64,000 nt of DNA from an uncultured Gemmataceae bacterium (GCA_937923405.1 CALDUY010000018.1:62001-126000); one strand, 5' to 3'; shown: positions 47,805 through 56,732, numbered from the stretch's first letter. A program made the numbers and translations. Notes: generated by a model from the sequence alone, not told the origin.

Positions 47805-48446
47805 ATGACGTTGCAGATCCACACCATCGTCTCACAGCCGTTCGAGGAGAACACCTACATTGTCTGGCGTGAGGGGCGGACCGAGGCACTGGTCATCGAT
47901 CCGGGCCTGGAACCGAACCTGATTCTCGACTGCCTGGCCGAGCATCGCCTTACGCCGGTTGCGATTCTCAACACGCACGGCCATGCCGACCACATTGGCG
48001 GCAACACTGCTCTGAAAGAGGCCTTTCCCCAAGCCCCGATCGTGATCGGCGAACACGAGGCGATCATGTTAACCGATCCCTGGGTCAACCTCAGCGCGGT
48101 GTTCGGTTCGCCGGTCGTCAGTCCCCCTGCCGACCGCACTGTGACCGCCGGCGAAACCATAGACTATGCTGGCATCCCGTTGGAGGTACGGTTCACTCCG
48201 GGGCATTCTCCCGGGCACATCGTCTTCGTCCATCGCGCCCAGCCGACGCTGATCTTCGGCGGCGATGTACTATTTCGCGGCAGCATCGGTCGCTACGACT
48301 TCCCCGGCGGCAGTCTGGCGATGCTGCTGACCAGCATTCGCGAGCAACTATTCAGTCTTCCTGACGACAGCATGGTTTATCCGGGCCACGGCCCCGTCAC
48401 GACGATCGGCCACGAACGCCGCACCAATCCGTTCCTGACACGCTAA
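47805..48446 (+). CDS. Metallo-beta-lactamase-fold hydrolase, glyoxalase II-like
   Basis: A 213-residue cytoplasmic hydrolase. The di-metal motif THGHADHIGG (HxHxDH) is complete, followed by the further ligands in TPGHSPGHIVF, GGDVLFRGSIGRYD and VYPGHGP. This set and the length fit the YcbL/glyoxalase II-like group that cleaves thioesters or related small molecules. The ATG at 47805 has GGGAG five bases upstream; an in-frame start 23 codons earlier would overlap the preceding gene. Its last four bases overlap the end of the convergent DUF1559 gene. The substrate is not determined by sequence. Confidence 0.9.
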   Translation: MTLQIHTIVSQPFEENTYIVWREGRTEALVIDPGLEPNLILDCLAEHRLTPVAILNTHGHADHIGGNTALKEAFPQAPIVIGEHEAIMLTDPWVNLSAVFGSPVVSPPADRTVTAGETIDYAGIPLEVRFTPGHSPGHIVFVHRAQPTLIFGGDVLFRGSIGRYDFPGGSLAMLLTSIREQLFSLPDDSMVYPGHGPVTTIGHERRTNPFLTR

Positions 48447-49474
48447 TAAGCCGAGCTGTCGATCACTTCGCCGTTGTTGCGGGTGCAGAGGGCGCGGAAG
48501 GTACTCAGCCGGATATTGCTGCTGATGAAACGGCAAGAACCGTCCATCAACAGGAAGTTGACGCCGCCATAGTGTTCGGAACGGAACGTTCCAGGGCTGC
48601 CCTTGGGGTCGTTAGGTGGCGAGAGGCGACCATGAACAACCACCGCGGTGATCGGCGCACGCCAGTTCTGGCACGGCTGCCCCAGCGCCGGGTTGAACTG
48701 TGCCGGAGGATTAGTCTGGTTGTAGACCATCGTTCCATGAGGCACTAACCCTGCCCAGGTGGCCTCGACGAAGCGGCCGCTGCGTTCCCCGACGCCGATT
48801 GTATTACTACTGCCATCCGTAATATCGGCCATGCGGATTTTGCTGTTGCGGTGGAAGATGCCGTTGAACGGTTGGTACTCGTAGCAGCCGAAGTTTGGAT
48901 CGGGATGATTGCTATCCGAACCTCCTAGGCAGCCGACATAGCTACACATCCCGCCGTCCGTGAGCGGCACAGGTGTGTTGGTGGCCAGAGGCGGCGTCCC
49001 ACAGGAAGAGACGGTAACGACGCGAAACTCGACGTCGGCAGGACACAGGTAGGCGTTCACTTTCCTTCGTCGCACTTCGGCATTGGCAGGGTCGGCGATC
49101 GGACGAGTGAAATCGATGGTTCGTTGCAGGTTTTCCTGTTCCAGGTAGGGGAGAATCAGGGCGAACAGTCCCCAGCCGGGGCCGAGATCCTCGGGATAGT
49201 CAAAGCAGCGGCCTGGAGGCAACACCCAGTTTGGGTTCGCCACTTGGGAGATAGCTCCAGGCGGAAAATGGTGATGCGCGGAGTGATAGTTGTGCAACCC
49301 CACGCCGATTTGCTTGATGTTGTTGGCACACTGCAAACGAGCCGCCGCTGAGCGGACCTTTTGGACTGCGGGCAACAGCAGTCCAATCAAAATGGCGATA
49401 ATCGCGATAACCACCAGCAACTCAATCAGCGTGAACGCTTTTCGAGACGTTCCAATACGAGCCGTGGTACACAT
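48443..49474 (-). CDS. DUF1559 pilin-like protein
   Basis: The 343-residue product has a type IV prepilin-like N-terminus: a short leader, then AFTLIELLVVIAIIAILIG, with the cleavage-site pattern expected for prepilin peptidase, followed by a long hydrophobic helix. The family-specific body includes ARLQCANNIKQIGVGLHNYH, and the C-terminus has the H-X9-DG tail (HYGGVNFLLMDG). These proteins are expanded hugely in planctomycetes and probably form or decorate pseudopili or surface structures. The ATG at 49474 has no clear ribosome-binding site; TATAAT (minus strand, 49525-49530) is a possible -10 box. Confidence 0.92.
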   Translation of the reverse strand: MCTTARIGTSRKAFTLIELLVVIAIIAILIGLLLPAVQKVRSAAARLQCANNIKQIGVGLHNYHSAHHHFPPGAISQVANPNWVLPPGRCFDYPEDLGPGWGLFALILPYLEQENLQRTIDFTRPIADPANAEVRRRKVNAYLCPADVEFRVVTVSSCGTPPLATNTPVPLTDGGMCSYVGCLGGSDSNHPDPNFGCYEYQPFNGIFHRNSKIRMADITDGSSNTIGVGERSGRFVEATWAGLVPHGTMVYNQTNPPAQFNPALGQPCQNWRAPITAVVVHGRLSPPNDPKGSPGTFRSEHYGGVNFLLMDGSCRFISSNIRLSTFRALCTRNNGEVIDSSAY

Positions 49475-49592
49475 TAGGATCAGCCATAACAAAATACCCA
49501 GATCGTAAGTCGACGATGTTTTCGATTATACTCGAACAAACGCGAGCCTATCTAGTAACGAATTCTCGGCACTTTCCTATGGCTGCTGGCAT

Positions 49593-50534
49593 TCAGCGTG
49601 CTAGTTGCGAGGGGGGAACATAAGCGGTGTCGCTGAGTCCCTGATGGATCTTGTTGCCGTTGACTTCCAGCGTGAAGTAGTCCGCGCCGGCAGACATCTC
49701 GAAGTCCAGATACGCCGACAATCCCGTATCCGAATAGTCCTTGATGACTTTCCCGGTGGGGTCAAGGATCTTGGCGCGGTCGGCGATGCGAGCATTCTTG
49801 TCGACCACCTCGGCGAAGATGTCCTGCAACTGCCGCATCTCCTGCGCGATCTTGTGATCCCACAGGTCGATGTCCGTACCTGTGTCCAGATCGTCGAGTT
49901 GCTCCATCTGATCCTCGTCGACGCTGGAGCCGACACCGATGAGTACGAACTTGACTGGCCTGCGGCGCTTGGCAGCGATGTCCCGAGCTAGCTGACGGGA
50001 GTAGTCTTTAACCCGTTCTAGATCGTGTAACTCGCCGTCGGTGATGAAGACATAAAAGCCCCACGGTGCCTCCTTGAAGCGTTCGACGAAGTAGCGGACG
50101 GCGGGCAACAGTTGCGTGCCCGTGCCGAAGTCGTCCGGCGGACCGAAAATGTGAGTCTTGGCCTGCTCGGCGGTCAGATCGCCGATCTCCTGGATGCGAC
50201 TACCGCCAGGGCCGACTGCCCAGTAGATGCAGGTGGTCCCGCCGTCCGCGTCGATCTTGCTGGCCAGGTAATGGCAGATCTTCTGAGCCACGGGGGTGAC
50301 CTGATTGACCGCGGTAGACTTCTTGCCGCCAAACAGGCTAGCGAAGAATCCGCCTCCACCAGAGGAGATGCCGTAGGCCTCGCTCATCGACCCGGAACCA
50401 TCCAACGCGATACCGGTCTGGGTGCCCTCGCGATTCGGCTCCATCAGAATGGTAGCGACGACGCGTACCTTGCCACCCGGTTGCGGATGGACGTTGACTT
50501 CTCCAAACGGTTCGACGACGTTCTTCAGTTGCAT
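49593..50534 (-). CDS. VWA domain protein, second of a tandem pair
   Basis: The 313-residue protein has an intact metal-ion-dependent adhesion site: GIALDGSGSMSEAYG near residue 40 and FYVFITDGELHDLE near 160. It has no signal peptide or membrane helix and is probably cytoplasmic. It is a clear paralogue of the next gene upstream (50569-51750), with the same layout VRVVATILM..GTQTGIALDGSGSM and WAVGPGGSRIQEIGD. One 102-base tract is almost identical in the two genes. It is 34 bases downstream of the paralogue, in one operon. The family resembles TerY-like VWA proteins, but the role is unknown. Confidence 0.85.
   Translation of the reverse strand: MQLKNVVEPFGEVNVHPQPGGKVRVVATILMEPNREGTQTGIALDGSGSMSEAYGISSGGGGFFASLFGGKKSTAVNQVTPVAQKICHYLASKIDADGGTTCIYWAVGPGGSRIQEIGDLTAEQAKTHIFGPPDDFGTGTQLLPAVRYFVERFKEAPWGFYVFITDGELHDLERVKDYSRQLARDIAAKRRRPVKFVLIGVGSSVDEDQMEQLDDLDTGTDIDLWDHKIAQEMRQLQDIFAEVVDKNARIADRAKILDPTGKVIKDYSDTGLSAYLDFEMSAGADYFTLEVNGNKIHQGLSDTAYVPPSQLAR
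50031..50132. repeat. 102-bp tract shared with 51253-51354
   Basis: Within the two tandem VWA genes, 101 of 102 bases are identical between 50031-50132 and 51253-51354, while sequences on both sides differ at many third positions. The tract encodes the same segment of the VWA fold, near FYVFITDGELHDL. Confidence 0.8.
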
Positions 50535-50568
50535 TAGACTACAACTCCAAAAGAGGATCGGTCGTCGC

Positions 50569-51750
50569 TCAGCGCCTGGGCGAATCGTTGGAACGCCGTT
50601 CTAACTCAATGTCGGGTTGGTTCGTTCGTGAAGTATCCAATTCGAGGGGCAGATTCTTCCACTCGGCGTCGGGTCCGCTGACGTCATCGACGGGCAACGC
50701 CTCGATCATCTCCTGCTCGCGCAACTTGGGCGGCGATGTGGCGGCCTGAGCAGGAGTCGGAGCGGCGGTGGTCGGTTTGGCCGCAGCAGGGGCAGATGGA
50801 GCGGGCGTCGCGGTGGTGACGCGCTGTGGGGCGTGAGACGGCGGCGGAGTGTAGCCATCCACCAACGCTTGATGGATCGTCGCGCCGTTGACTTCCAGCG
50901 TGAAGTATTTGGAGTCCGCAGGGAGGTAAAACTCCAGGTAGGCAGGCAGCCCAACGTCGGAATAGTTCTTCACCACACGACCGTTGGCGTCGAGAATACG
51001 GCCGTGATCGGCGATGCGAGCATTCTTGTCGACCACTTCGGCGAAGATCTCTTCCAGGACGCGCATCTCACTGGCTAGCTTGTGGTCCCACAGATCGACT
51101 GGAGCCTCCAGGTCGTCCAGGGCTTCCATCTGAGCCTCAGCAACGTCAGGGCCAACGCCAATCAGCACCAGTTTGACGGGCTTACGTCGTCCCGAAGCGA
51201 TGTCCTGGGCCAGCTGTTTGCTGTAAGCCATCACTTCATCCAGATCGTGCAACTCGCCGTCAGTGATGAAGACATAAAAGCCCCACGGTGCCTCCTTGAA
51301 GCGTTCGACGAAGTAGCGGACGGCGGGCAACAGTTGCGTGCCCGTGCCGAAGTCCTTCGGTGGCCCGAAGGTGTGGCGTTCGGCCTCGTCGGCGGAGAAG
51401 TCGCCAATCTCCTGAATCTGGCTGCCGCCCGGACCAACCGCCCAGTAGATGACTGTGGTGCCTTCGTCGGCATCGATGTTGCGGGCCAGATAGGCACAAA
51501 TCTTCTGAGCCACGGGAGTGATTTCGTTGCTGTGCTTGGGCGGGGCGAAGATCGACGACAGGGGGCGACCGCCGGCCTCCAGGCCGTACAGTTTCCGCAT
51601 CGATCCCGAGCCATCCAGGGCAATGCCGGTCTGTGCGCCTTCCTTGTGCGGCTTCATCAGAATGGTGGCGACAACCCGCACTTGCCCATTTGCCGCGGGA
51701 TAGACATTCACTTCACCGAACGGATCGACGACCTGTTTCAGCTGGGACAT
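50569..51750 (-). CDS. VWA domain protein with Pro/Ala-rich tail, first of a tandem pair
   Basis: This 393-residue paralogue of the downstream gene shares its VWA core (GIALDGSGSMRKLYG near residue 40, FYVFITDGELHDLDE near 160, LLPAVRYFVERFKEAPWG) but adds about 100 C-terminal residues. They form a flexible Pro/Ala/Thr linker (TPAPSAPAAAKPTTAAPTP) and a charged end. The ATG at 51750 has GGAG nine bases upstream. The tail may tether or bind a partner. The two proteins probably work together, but no function is known to me. Confidence 0.85.
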   Translation of the reverse strand: MSQLKQVVDPFGEVNVYPAANGQVRVVATILMKPHKEGAQTGIALDGSGSMRKLYGLEAGGRPLSSIFAPPKHSNEITPVAQKICAYLARNIDADEGTTVIYWAVGPGGSQIQEIGDFSADEAERHTFGPPKDFGTGTQLLPAVRYFVERFKEAPWGFYVFITDGELHDLDEVMAYSKQLAQDIASGRRKPVKLVLIGVGPDVAEAQMEALDDLEAPVDLWDHKLASEMRVLEEIFAEVVDKNARIADHGRILDANGRVVKNYSDVGLPAYLEFYLPADSKYFTLEVNGATIHQALVDGYTPPPSHAPQRVTTATPAPSAPAAAKPTTAAPTPAQAATSPPKLREQEMIEALPVDDVSGPDAEWKNLPLELDTSRTNQPDIELERRSNDSPRR

Positions 51751-51871
51751 GACGGCTCTCCAAGATCGGGGGACGAGACTCCTAGGAGTTGTTCGTCAGC
51801 AAACTGAAGGTATTTTAGGCAGTTAGGCTCGGAAAAGCAGTGAAGATCGCCCGGAAAACGGCCCGAGTTAC

Positions 51872-52462
51872 TCACCTCTCCGCCAGAGCTTGCAAGCGGA
51901 CGAAGTTGGCCAACAGTTTCGGCCCTTCGACAGTGAGGAAACTCTCGGGATGGAACTGCACGCCGTGCAACGGCCAGTGGCGATGACGCACCCCCATGAT
52001 CTCGCCCTCGGCAGTCCAGGCGCTAATGACAAAGTCCGGGTTGGTGAAGGTCTCGCGACGGATGACCAGGCTGTGATAACGGGTGGCCTCGAATGGATTG
52101 GACAGACCAGCGAAAACACCCTGCTCGTCGTGGAAGATCGGCGAGGTTTTGCCGTGCATCACTCGGACGTTGCGCACCACTTCACCGCCGAAGACGTGGC
52201 CGATGCACTGATGCCCCAGACAAACGCCCAGAATCGGGATCGTCGGCGCGAAGCGGCGAAGAATCTCGTTGGAGACGCCGGCCTCACGCGGCGTGCAGGG
52301 ACCAGGCGAAATGATAATGTGCGACGGAGCCAGTTCAGCTACCTCGTCGGGGTGAATTTGATCGTTGCGATACACTCGCACATCGACGTCGGCGTCCATT
52401 TCGCCCAGTCGCTGCACGAGGTTGTAGGTGAACGAGTCGTAGTTATCAATGAGCAGGATCAC
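51872..52462 (-). CDS. pabA: Glutamine amidotransferase, anthranilate/aminodeoxychorismate synthase component II
   Basis: The 196-residue class I amidotransferase releases ammonia from glutamine for anthranilate or p-aminobenzoate synthesis. Motifs: VILLIDNYDSFTYNLVQRL at the start, IISPGPCTPREAG, the nucleophile elbow GVCLGHQCIGH with the catalytic Cys, HGKTSPI, and HPESF with His and Glu of the triad. The start is a GTG at 52462, four bases after the stop of the upstream 93-residue gene, so translation is probably coupled; a longer in-frame extension overlaps that gene and has no family similarity. Whether it serves TrpE or PabB cannot be told here. Confidence 0.92.
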   Translation of the reverse strand: MILLIDNYDSFTYNLVQRLGEMDADVDVRVYRNDQIHPDEVAELAPSHIIISPGPCTPREAGVSNEILRRFAPTIPILGVCLGHQCIGHVFGGEVVRNVRVMHGKTSPIFHDEQGVFAGLSNPFEATRYHSLVIRRETFTNPDFVISAWTAEGEIMGVRHRHWPLHGVQFHPESFLTVEGPKLLANFVRLQALAER

Positions 52463-52466
52463 CGGC

Positions 52467-52748
52467 TCAGCCCTGTTTCTCGGGGATGACCTGGGCACTG
52501 TTGACGTTTTTGTACTTACTGGCGGCACTTTTGGGATCGAGTTTGTGGAGAAATTCCGTCGAGGCGGTGATGTCGTACCAGCCGCCGTCCTGGAAATCGA
52601 CCAGGGCCTTACCATTCCAATTGACCGTGACCACTCGTCCGACGATGCCGGCAAACCGTTTCAGTTCCGGACGCTCCGCGTTCACCTCGACATACTGATC
52701 AGTCCACTCTCGTTTGAGCTGTTCCAGTCGATCTTGTTCGGTGTCCAT
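52467..52748 (-). CDS. Small conserved-looking protein of unknown function
   Basis: A 93-residue soluble protein (MDTEQDRLEQLKREWTDQYV...) with a middle part VVTVNWNGKALVDFQDGGWYDI that looks like a small beta-barrel (SH3-like). AGGAG is eight bases before the ATG at 52748. It lies four bases upstream of pabA and shares its operon. The combination of good ribosome-binding site and tight spacing makes it a real gene. I do not recognise the family; a role in amidotransferase metabolism is only suggested by position. Confidence 0.72.
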   Translation of the reverse strand: MDTEQDRLEQLKREWTDQYVEVNAERPELKRFAGIVGRVVTVNWNGKALVDFQDGGWYDITASTEFLHKLDPKSAASKYKNVNSAQVIPEKQG

Positions 52749-52849
52749 CAACACATCTCCTGTAGGCAACTCTTTGGATTCAGAATAGCATCCAGACAAG
52801 GCCGTGACGAGATCGGAGCAAAAGAGATACAAAGGAGTTAATTAGGGGG

Positions 52850-52897
52850 TAATTAGCGAGGTCTTCACGAGTGATGAATCTCGTGTCAAGCTAATTA
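52850..52897. terminator. Nested inverted repeat in an AT-rich gap
   Basis: TAATTAGC (52850-52857) pairs with GCTAATTA (52890-52897), and inside it CACGAG (52866-52871) pairs with CTCGTG (52880-52885). It is in the 268-base AT-rich gap between the second DUF1559 gene and the small gene before pabA, and could be a transcription end for the former or an operator for the latter. Confidence 0.4.
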
Positions 52898-53016
52898 GAC
52901 CAATACTACAGAATTCTTAATTTTAACAATGGGAGGGAATGAATCTCACTCAATCTTACCGAACGATTTCTGTGCTCAGTTACCGAGGAAGTTATTTTTC
53001 AAACCTCTACCCAAGC

Positions 53017-53898
53017 CTAGAGGTCGTTAGAATTGTAGGGTTGGTTATCATTACGGACGCAAGCGCGTCGCCACACCACGGCGTTCACCATAAATCGCAC
53101 GAATCGCACCGATCCATCTGCGAAGACGCAGTTGAATCCATGAGAATGGGATGACCCGAAGATGTTCGATGGAGCGTTAACACTTGGTTGGTTCGTGTCC
53201 GGGGCAGGTACGACAGCCCCCCAGCGGTATACATCCCAATCCCCGTTCCAACCCGGAGTGCAGTACGGCTCGTTGTCGTCAGTACTCTCGCCAAGCATCG
53301 CCCGATTCAACCGCTTCTCGCCCACCATCACTGTGTTGCTCAATCCGTCGGTAACATTAGCGAAGCGAACAACGCCTAGGGTTGTACGCATGACCACGCC
53401 ATTCGATCCATTCGACTGATCGCCCGCGCACCCAGCGTAGTCGATTCGGGCTGTGCCTGCCGTGCCATAGACAGACGGCGAGCGACGGCTTGGGCAATAG
53501 TAGATCTTAATTGGCGTGGTACGGATTTGTGAGTTGGTTCTTGTGCGATACAGGTTGTCTTGCTCGATATAGGGTAAGATCAGATACGCCCAACTCCAGC
53601 TTTCCTCACGCCATTGTGGCGTGTTAGCCACTGTAACCGCACTATTCGGATAATCGGGAGGAACGTGCGTTCCTCCTTTTGGAAAGTGGCCCAGAGTATC
53701 GTGATAGTTGTGAAACGCCAATCCAAGTTGTTTCAAGTTGTTTGAGCAAGTCATTCGCGCTGCAGCTTCCCGGATCTTTTGCACAGCGGGCAATAATAAC
53801 CCAATAAGAATCGCGATTATAGCGATTACTACCAGCAACTCGATTAACGTGAATGCGGCGTGTGGCTGCGTCTTCGGCCACTTATGAGAATGGTACAT
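53017..53898 (-). CDS. DUF1559 pilin-like protein
   Basis: The 293-residue product carries the prepilin-like N-terminus AFTLIELLVVIAIIAILIG followed by AARMTCSNNLKQLGLAFHNY, and ends with an H-X9-DG tail (HSHGFNCVFADG). It is a second member of the planctomycete pseudopilin family found at 48443-49474. I take the ATG at 53898 with GGGGG four bases upstream. Codon usage is noticeably less GC-rich than in the neighbouring genes, in keeping with the AT-rich DNA around it. Surface or pilus-like role is from family knowledge only. Confidence 0.9.
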   Translation of the reverse strand: MYHSHKWPKTQPHAAFTLIELLVVIAIIAILIGLLLPAVQKIREAAARMTCSNNLKQLGLAFHNYHDTLGHFPKGGTHVPPDYPNSAVTVANTPQWREESWSWAYLILPYIEQDNLYRTRTNSQIRTTPIKIYYCPSRRSPSVYGTAGTARIDYAGCAGDQSNGSNGVVMRTTLGVVRFANVTDGLSNTVMVGEKRLNRAMLGESTDDNEPYCTPGWNGDWDVYRWGAVVPAPDTNQPSVNAPSNIFGSSHSHGFNCVFADGSVRFVRFMVNAVVWRRACVRNDNQPYNSNDL

Positions 53899-54313
53899 GC
53901 AGCCCCCAATCCATTTTGAACACGGATGAACAGCAGTAATCCAAACCGTAATCTGGATGGAGATAATCCAAACCAGAAATCGCAAAACAAACTGACTAGT
54001 AAATTGTGAATCCTCCGTTACAATGACATGCTTACCGAACCGAATCTGAGAGTGTCAAGAAAAAATGAGAAAAAAATGAGAGATTTCTTCCCTGAGTTGA
54101 ACGGAGGTGTAACCTCGCGGTTGACAGCAGGAGCAGAGAACACGCAGCCTTTGGTTTTTATTCTGGTTCTTCTCAAAAAAGTAAACTACCAGACTTGAAC
54201 AAGTAGATTCACCTTAATCAGAACAATTAGGATTTAATAAATAAATATATGAAAGATCTGTTATTTGGTATAGGCGTATGATTCTGTGGGAACTCAGTAC
54301 CGGAGGTTTGGGG
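53899..54313. other. AT-rich intergenic stretch of 415 bases
   Basis: No gene is seen. The DNA is AT-rich compared with the rest of the window, with runs such as GAAAAAATGAGAAAAAAATG near 54058 and TAATAAATAAATATATGA near 54235. It lies between two divergent genes and probably holds both promoters, but I cannot assign -35 and -10 boxes with confidence. Confidence 0.5.
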
Positions 54314-54547
54314 ATGGTGACGAGGGAAGCCATGTTCCTCGCGTTTCTCGGCTTCTCGACAATCGCTCTGCTGAGTTGGTTTTTCTCCTCGCGGCCACGG
54401 TTGTATTTGCGCTTGTTTGTTCCTCGCGAGGAGTGGCTGGCGGTCGCTCGCGATCTACGGCGAGAAAACTTCCGTAGTCTGCGACAGTGCGCCGTGCTGC
54501 AATTCGGCGTGGCCTGCCTGTTCGGTCTGATTGGCTTGTTGCTCTAG
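54314..54547 (+). CDS. Small two-helix membrane protein
   Basis: A 77-residue product with hydrophobic ends (AMFLAFLGFSTIALLSWFF and VLQFGVACLFGLIGLLL) and a basic loop between (PREEWLAVARDLRRENFRSL). GGAGG is seven bases before the ATG at 54314. It stands alone before the degenerate region. I do not recognise a family. Confidence 0.6.
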   Translation: MVTREAMFLAFLGFSTIALLSWFFSSRPRLYLRLFVPREEWLAVARDLRRENFRSLRQCAVLQFGVACLFGLIGLLL

Positions 54548-55572
54548 GCCCAGTTCCGACACCGGCTACTGTGCCGCGAGCGCTGCTCGCCCTGCAGAAC
54601 CGCAACTTTTCCGGCCTTCCCTGGACTAATGAGTGTACACTTCTATCTCCACACACCCAGGAAGTGCTTAGTGATCAGGCAATATCCGAACAAATGCTGT
54701 CCCGACGAAGAACCATAAAATAACCAGCAACTGCCTAATAGGAAGGAATGGGCGCGGCTACCGTAAGTAAGTCCAGCGCGGACTAAAGTCCGCGGCTACC
54801 CTAAGATGGTAGCCGCAGGCTTTAGCCTGCGTAAGTCAGCGCGGACTAAAGAGATGGCACGAATTATGGCGGGTATGTTTGAGGGCTGGGCGTTGTGAAA
54901 CGAGGGGATGAACCTTCTTTGTCACGTCGGTCTCTATACCTGGGGTTTAAATTTGGTGCAACATCATCTTGATGAAGAGAAAGAACTGATTGATCAGTAC
55001 CTACCGCCATACCTGGGCCAGAAGCTGGCGAGGAGTGCGGAGAGGTTCGGCAAGGTCGTTGTTTTCCTCGAATAGACCACACGCGATGACGTGAAGGTTA
55101 TCTCCGAAATATAGACCACACGCGATGACGTGAAGGTCAACCCTGAACACTTGGTGGACCTTTTCCAGCATAAGAGCGGTTCAGCCGTACCTCGTTCGCT
55201 ATTGCTGAGGTGGACGTAGGAGACACCCAGAGCCTGTGCGGCAGATCGTTAGGCCATCTCCTGCTGCTTCCGAAGGAATTTTGCCGTCTGTCGCAGTGGT
55301 GACGTTGCGGTTAGCCCGAAGGTCGCCTGTGGAACCCAAATCCCTGTCCTCGTCTATGTTTAAACTGATATTATACTTTCTGGCAATCGAGAGGCGGCAT
55401 CTCTGAGACGGCGTCGGGGCTTCGTGGGACGCACCAGAAAGCCAGGAGAGACAGGAGGCCTGTCGAGGTTGTCGCAAAGCCTCTCGACCGGATGCATTGT
55501 ATCGAAAGCTACATTGCCTTACCGAAAAAACCGAAAAAGGTATTACTTATTGTCAGGGGCGGTAAAAATGGC
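54548..55572. other. Degenerate 1-kb stretch with repeats, no intact gene
   Basis: This region holds palindromic repeats at 54774-54856, a 55-codon open frame (54908-55075; starts MNLLCHVGLYTW, ends FGKVVVFLE) without recognisable family, and a directly repeated 27-base unit (55072-55098 and 55111-55137, period 39). The same reading frame continues past stop codons after each repeat with residues DDVKVNPEHLVDLF, suggesting remnants of a decayed gene. No transposase or integrase is recognised. It forms the left margin of the broken Dnd cassette. Confidence 0.5.
54774..54856. repeat. Palindromic repeat cluster (third locus)
   Basis: GCGGACTAAAGTCCGC and GGTAGCCGCAGGCTTTAGCCTGC-type palindromes, with a further half-copy GCGCGGACTAAAG, are packed in 83 bases. 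The GCAGGCT..AGCCTGC core is the same as at 13584-13695 and inside the element at 24901-25070. Confidence 0.75.
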
Positions 55573-56730
55573 ATGATTGAACTACGCGCTTCCTTTGGCG
55601 ACGGCACGCTTGAGCGGCTTGAAGCCGCTCAGGCGGACATTCGCGACGAGTATCTCGCTAAACATACATCCTTGGGTAATTGGTTACTCGGGCGGAAAGG
55701 ACAGCACCCTCCTTGTCCAACTCGTCTTCGAGATGCTGCTTGACCTCGCCCCCAGCGACCGCAAGCGGCCAGTCCACTTGTTGTGCAACGACACCCTAGT
55801 CGAGTCGCCGATCCTCATGGCATACATCGACAAGATGCTCGTCCGGTTACAGGCCGCTGCTGACAACCTCTACCTTCCCATTACTGTTGTGAAGACCACC
55901 CCGGACCCGGACCAAACTTTCTGGGTCAACCTCATCGGTCGCGGCTACCCAGCCCCTACCCAGATGTTCCGCTGGTGTACCGACCGCATGAAAATCGCTC
56001 CGACCTCGAACTACATCCGCACTCAGATTTCGCAGAGCGGTGAGGTGATTCTACTGCTAGGTGTCCGCCGCGCCGAATCCGCCAACCGGGCAGTCACCAT
56101 CAACCGTCATCGGAATGTGGCCGGCTCGCGGCTGAATCCGCACGACGACCTAAAGGGCTGCATGGTCTTCCGGCCCTTGATGGAAATGACCACTGACGAC
56201 GTGTGGTTGATCTTGCTCCAACGAACCCCACCTTGGGGCGGAAGTCACCGAGAACTCGTCGCCCTGTACCGAAACGCACAAGGGGGGAATGCCCTCTCGT
56301 TGTGGACAAGTCGCAGGCACCGTCGTGCGGCACGTCGTCCTCGCGGTTCGGTTGCTGGACCTGCACCGTGGTCGAGAAGGACCGCAGCATGGAGGCCATG
56401 ATTGACTCAGGTCACGAACACCTTGAACCACTGATGGACTTCCGCGACTGGTTGGCGAAGTTCAGGAATGAGCGGTCAAAACGGATGGTGGAGCGACGAG
56501 ATGGGCGAATTGCTTTCATGGGCGACGGCATCACCACCGTCGCAGGCCCGTTTACGCTAGAGGCTCGACAAGAAATTCTAACTCGGCTACTGGAAGTCCA
56601 GGAGCAAGTTGGCATGCCGTTGATCTCTAAGGATGAAATTGCTCGAATCCGTGCTATTTGGGCAGACGATGCGATTGAAGAAGCCAAACGACATCTGCAG
56701 CGATGTGAAGAACTCCGTGAAAGGACATAG
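55573..56730 (+). pseudogene. dndC: dndC, DNA phosphorothioation sulfurtransferase, two frameshifts
   Basis: DndC belongs to the PAPS-reductase-like family and activates DNA for sulfur insertion with DndD and DndE. Three pieces in different frames rebuild one protein of about 386 codons: LERLEAAQADIRDEYLA (from ATG 55573), then HPWVIGYSGGKDSTLLVQLV with the PP-loop SGGKDS, MFRWCTDRMKIAP and LLGVRRAES, then GECPLVVDKSQAPSCG and RFGCWTCTVVEKDRSMEA with the conserved cysteines. The first shift fits an extra A in the AAA run at 55660-55662, and the second a missing G in the six-G run at 56282-56287. The gene is followed two bases later by the next dnd-associated gene. Either this is decay or unusual assembly error. 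Confidence 0.88.
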
Positions 56731-56732
56731 TT

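Noticed and set aside
52463..52654. N-terminal extension of the PabA-like protein
   Set aside because: It overlaps the upstream 93-residue gene and has no similarity to the amidotransferase family; the GTG at 52462 begins exactly at the conserved VILLIDNYDS.
55072..55137. Two direct repeats as a possible CRISPR array
   Set aside because: Only two copies with a 12-base spacer and no cas genes; spacing is too short for CRISPR.
54864..55477. Minus-strand open frames of 72 and 92 codons in the degenerate region
   Set aside because: No family motif, no ribosome-binding site, and low-complexity composition.
55573..56730. Programmed ribosomal frameshifting in dndC
   Set aside because: No slippery heptamer with a downstream structure fits, two shifts would be needed, and the neighbouring genes carry a stop and another frameshift.
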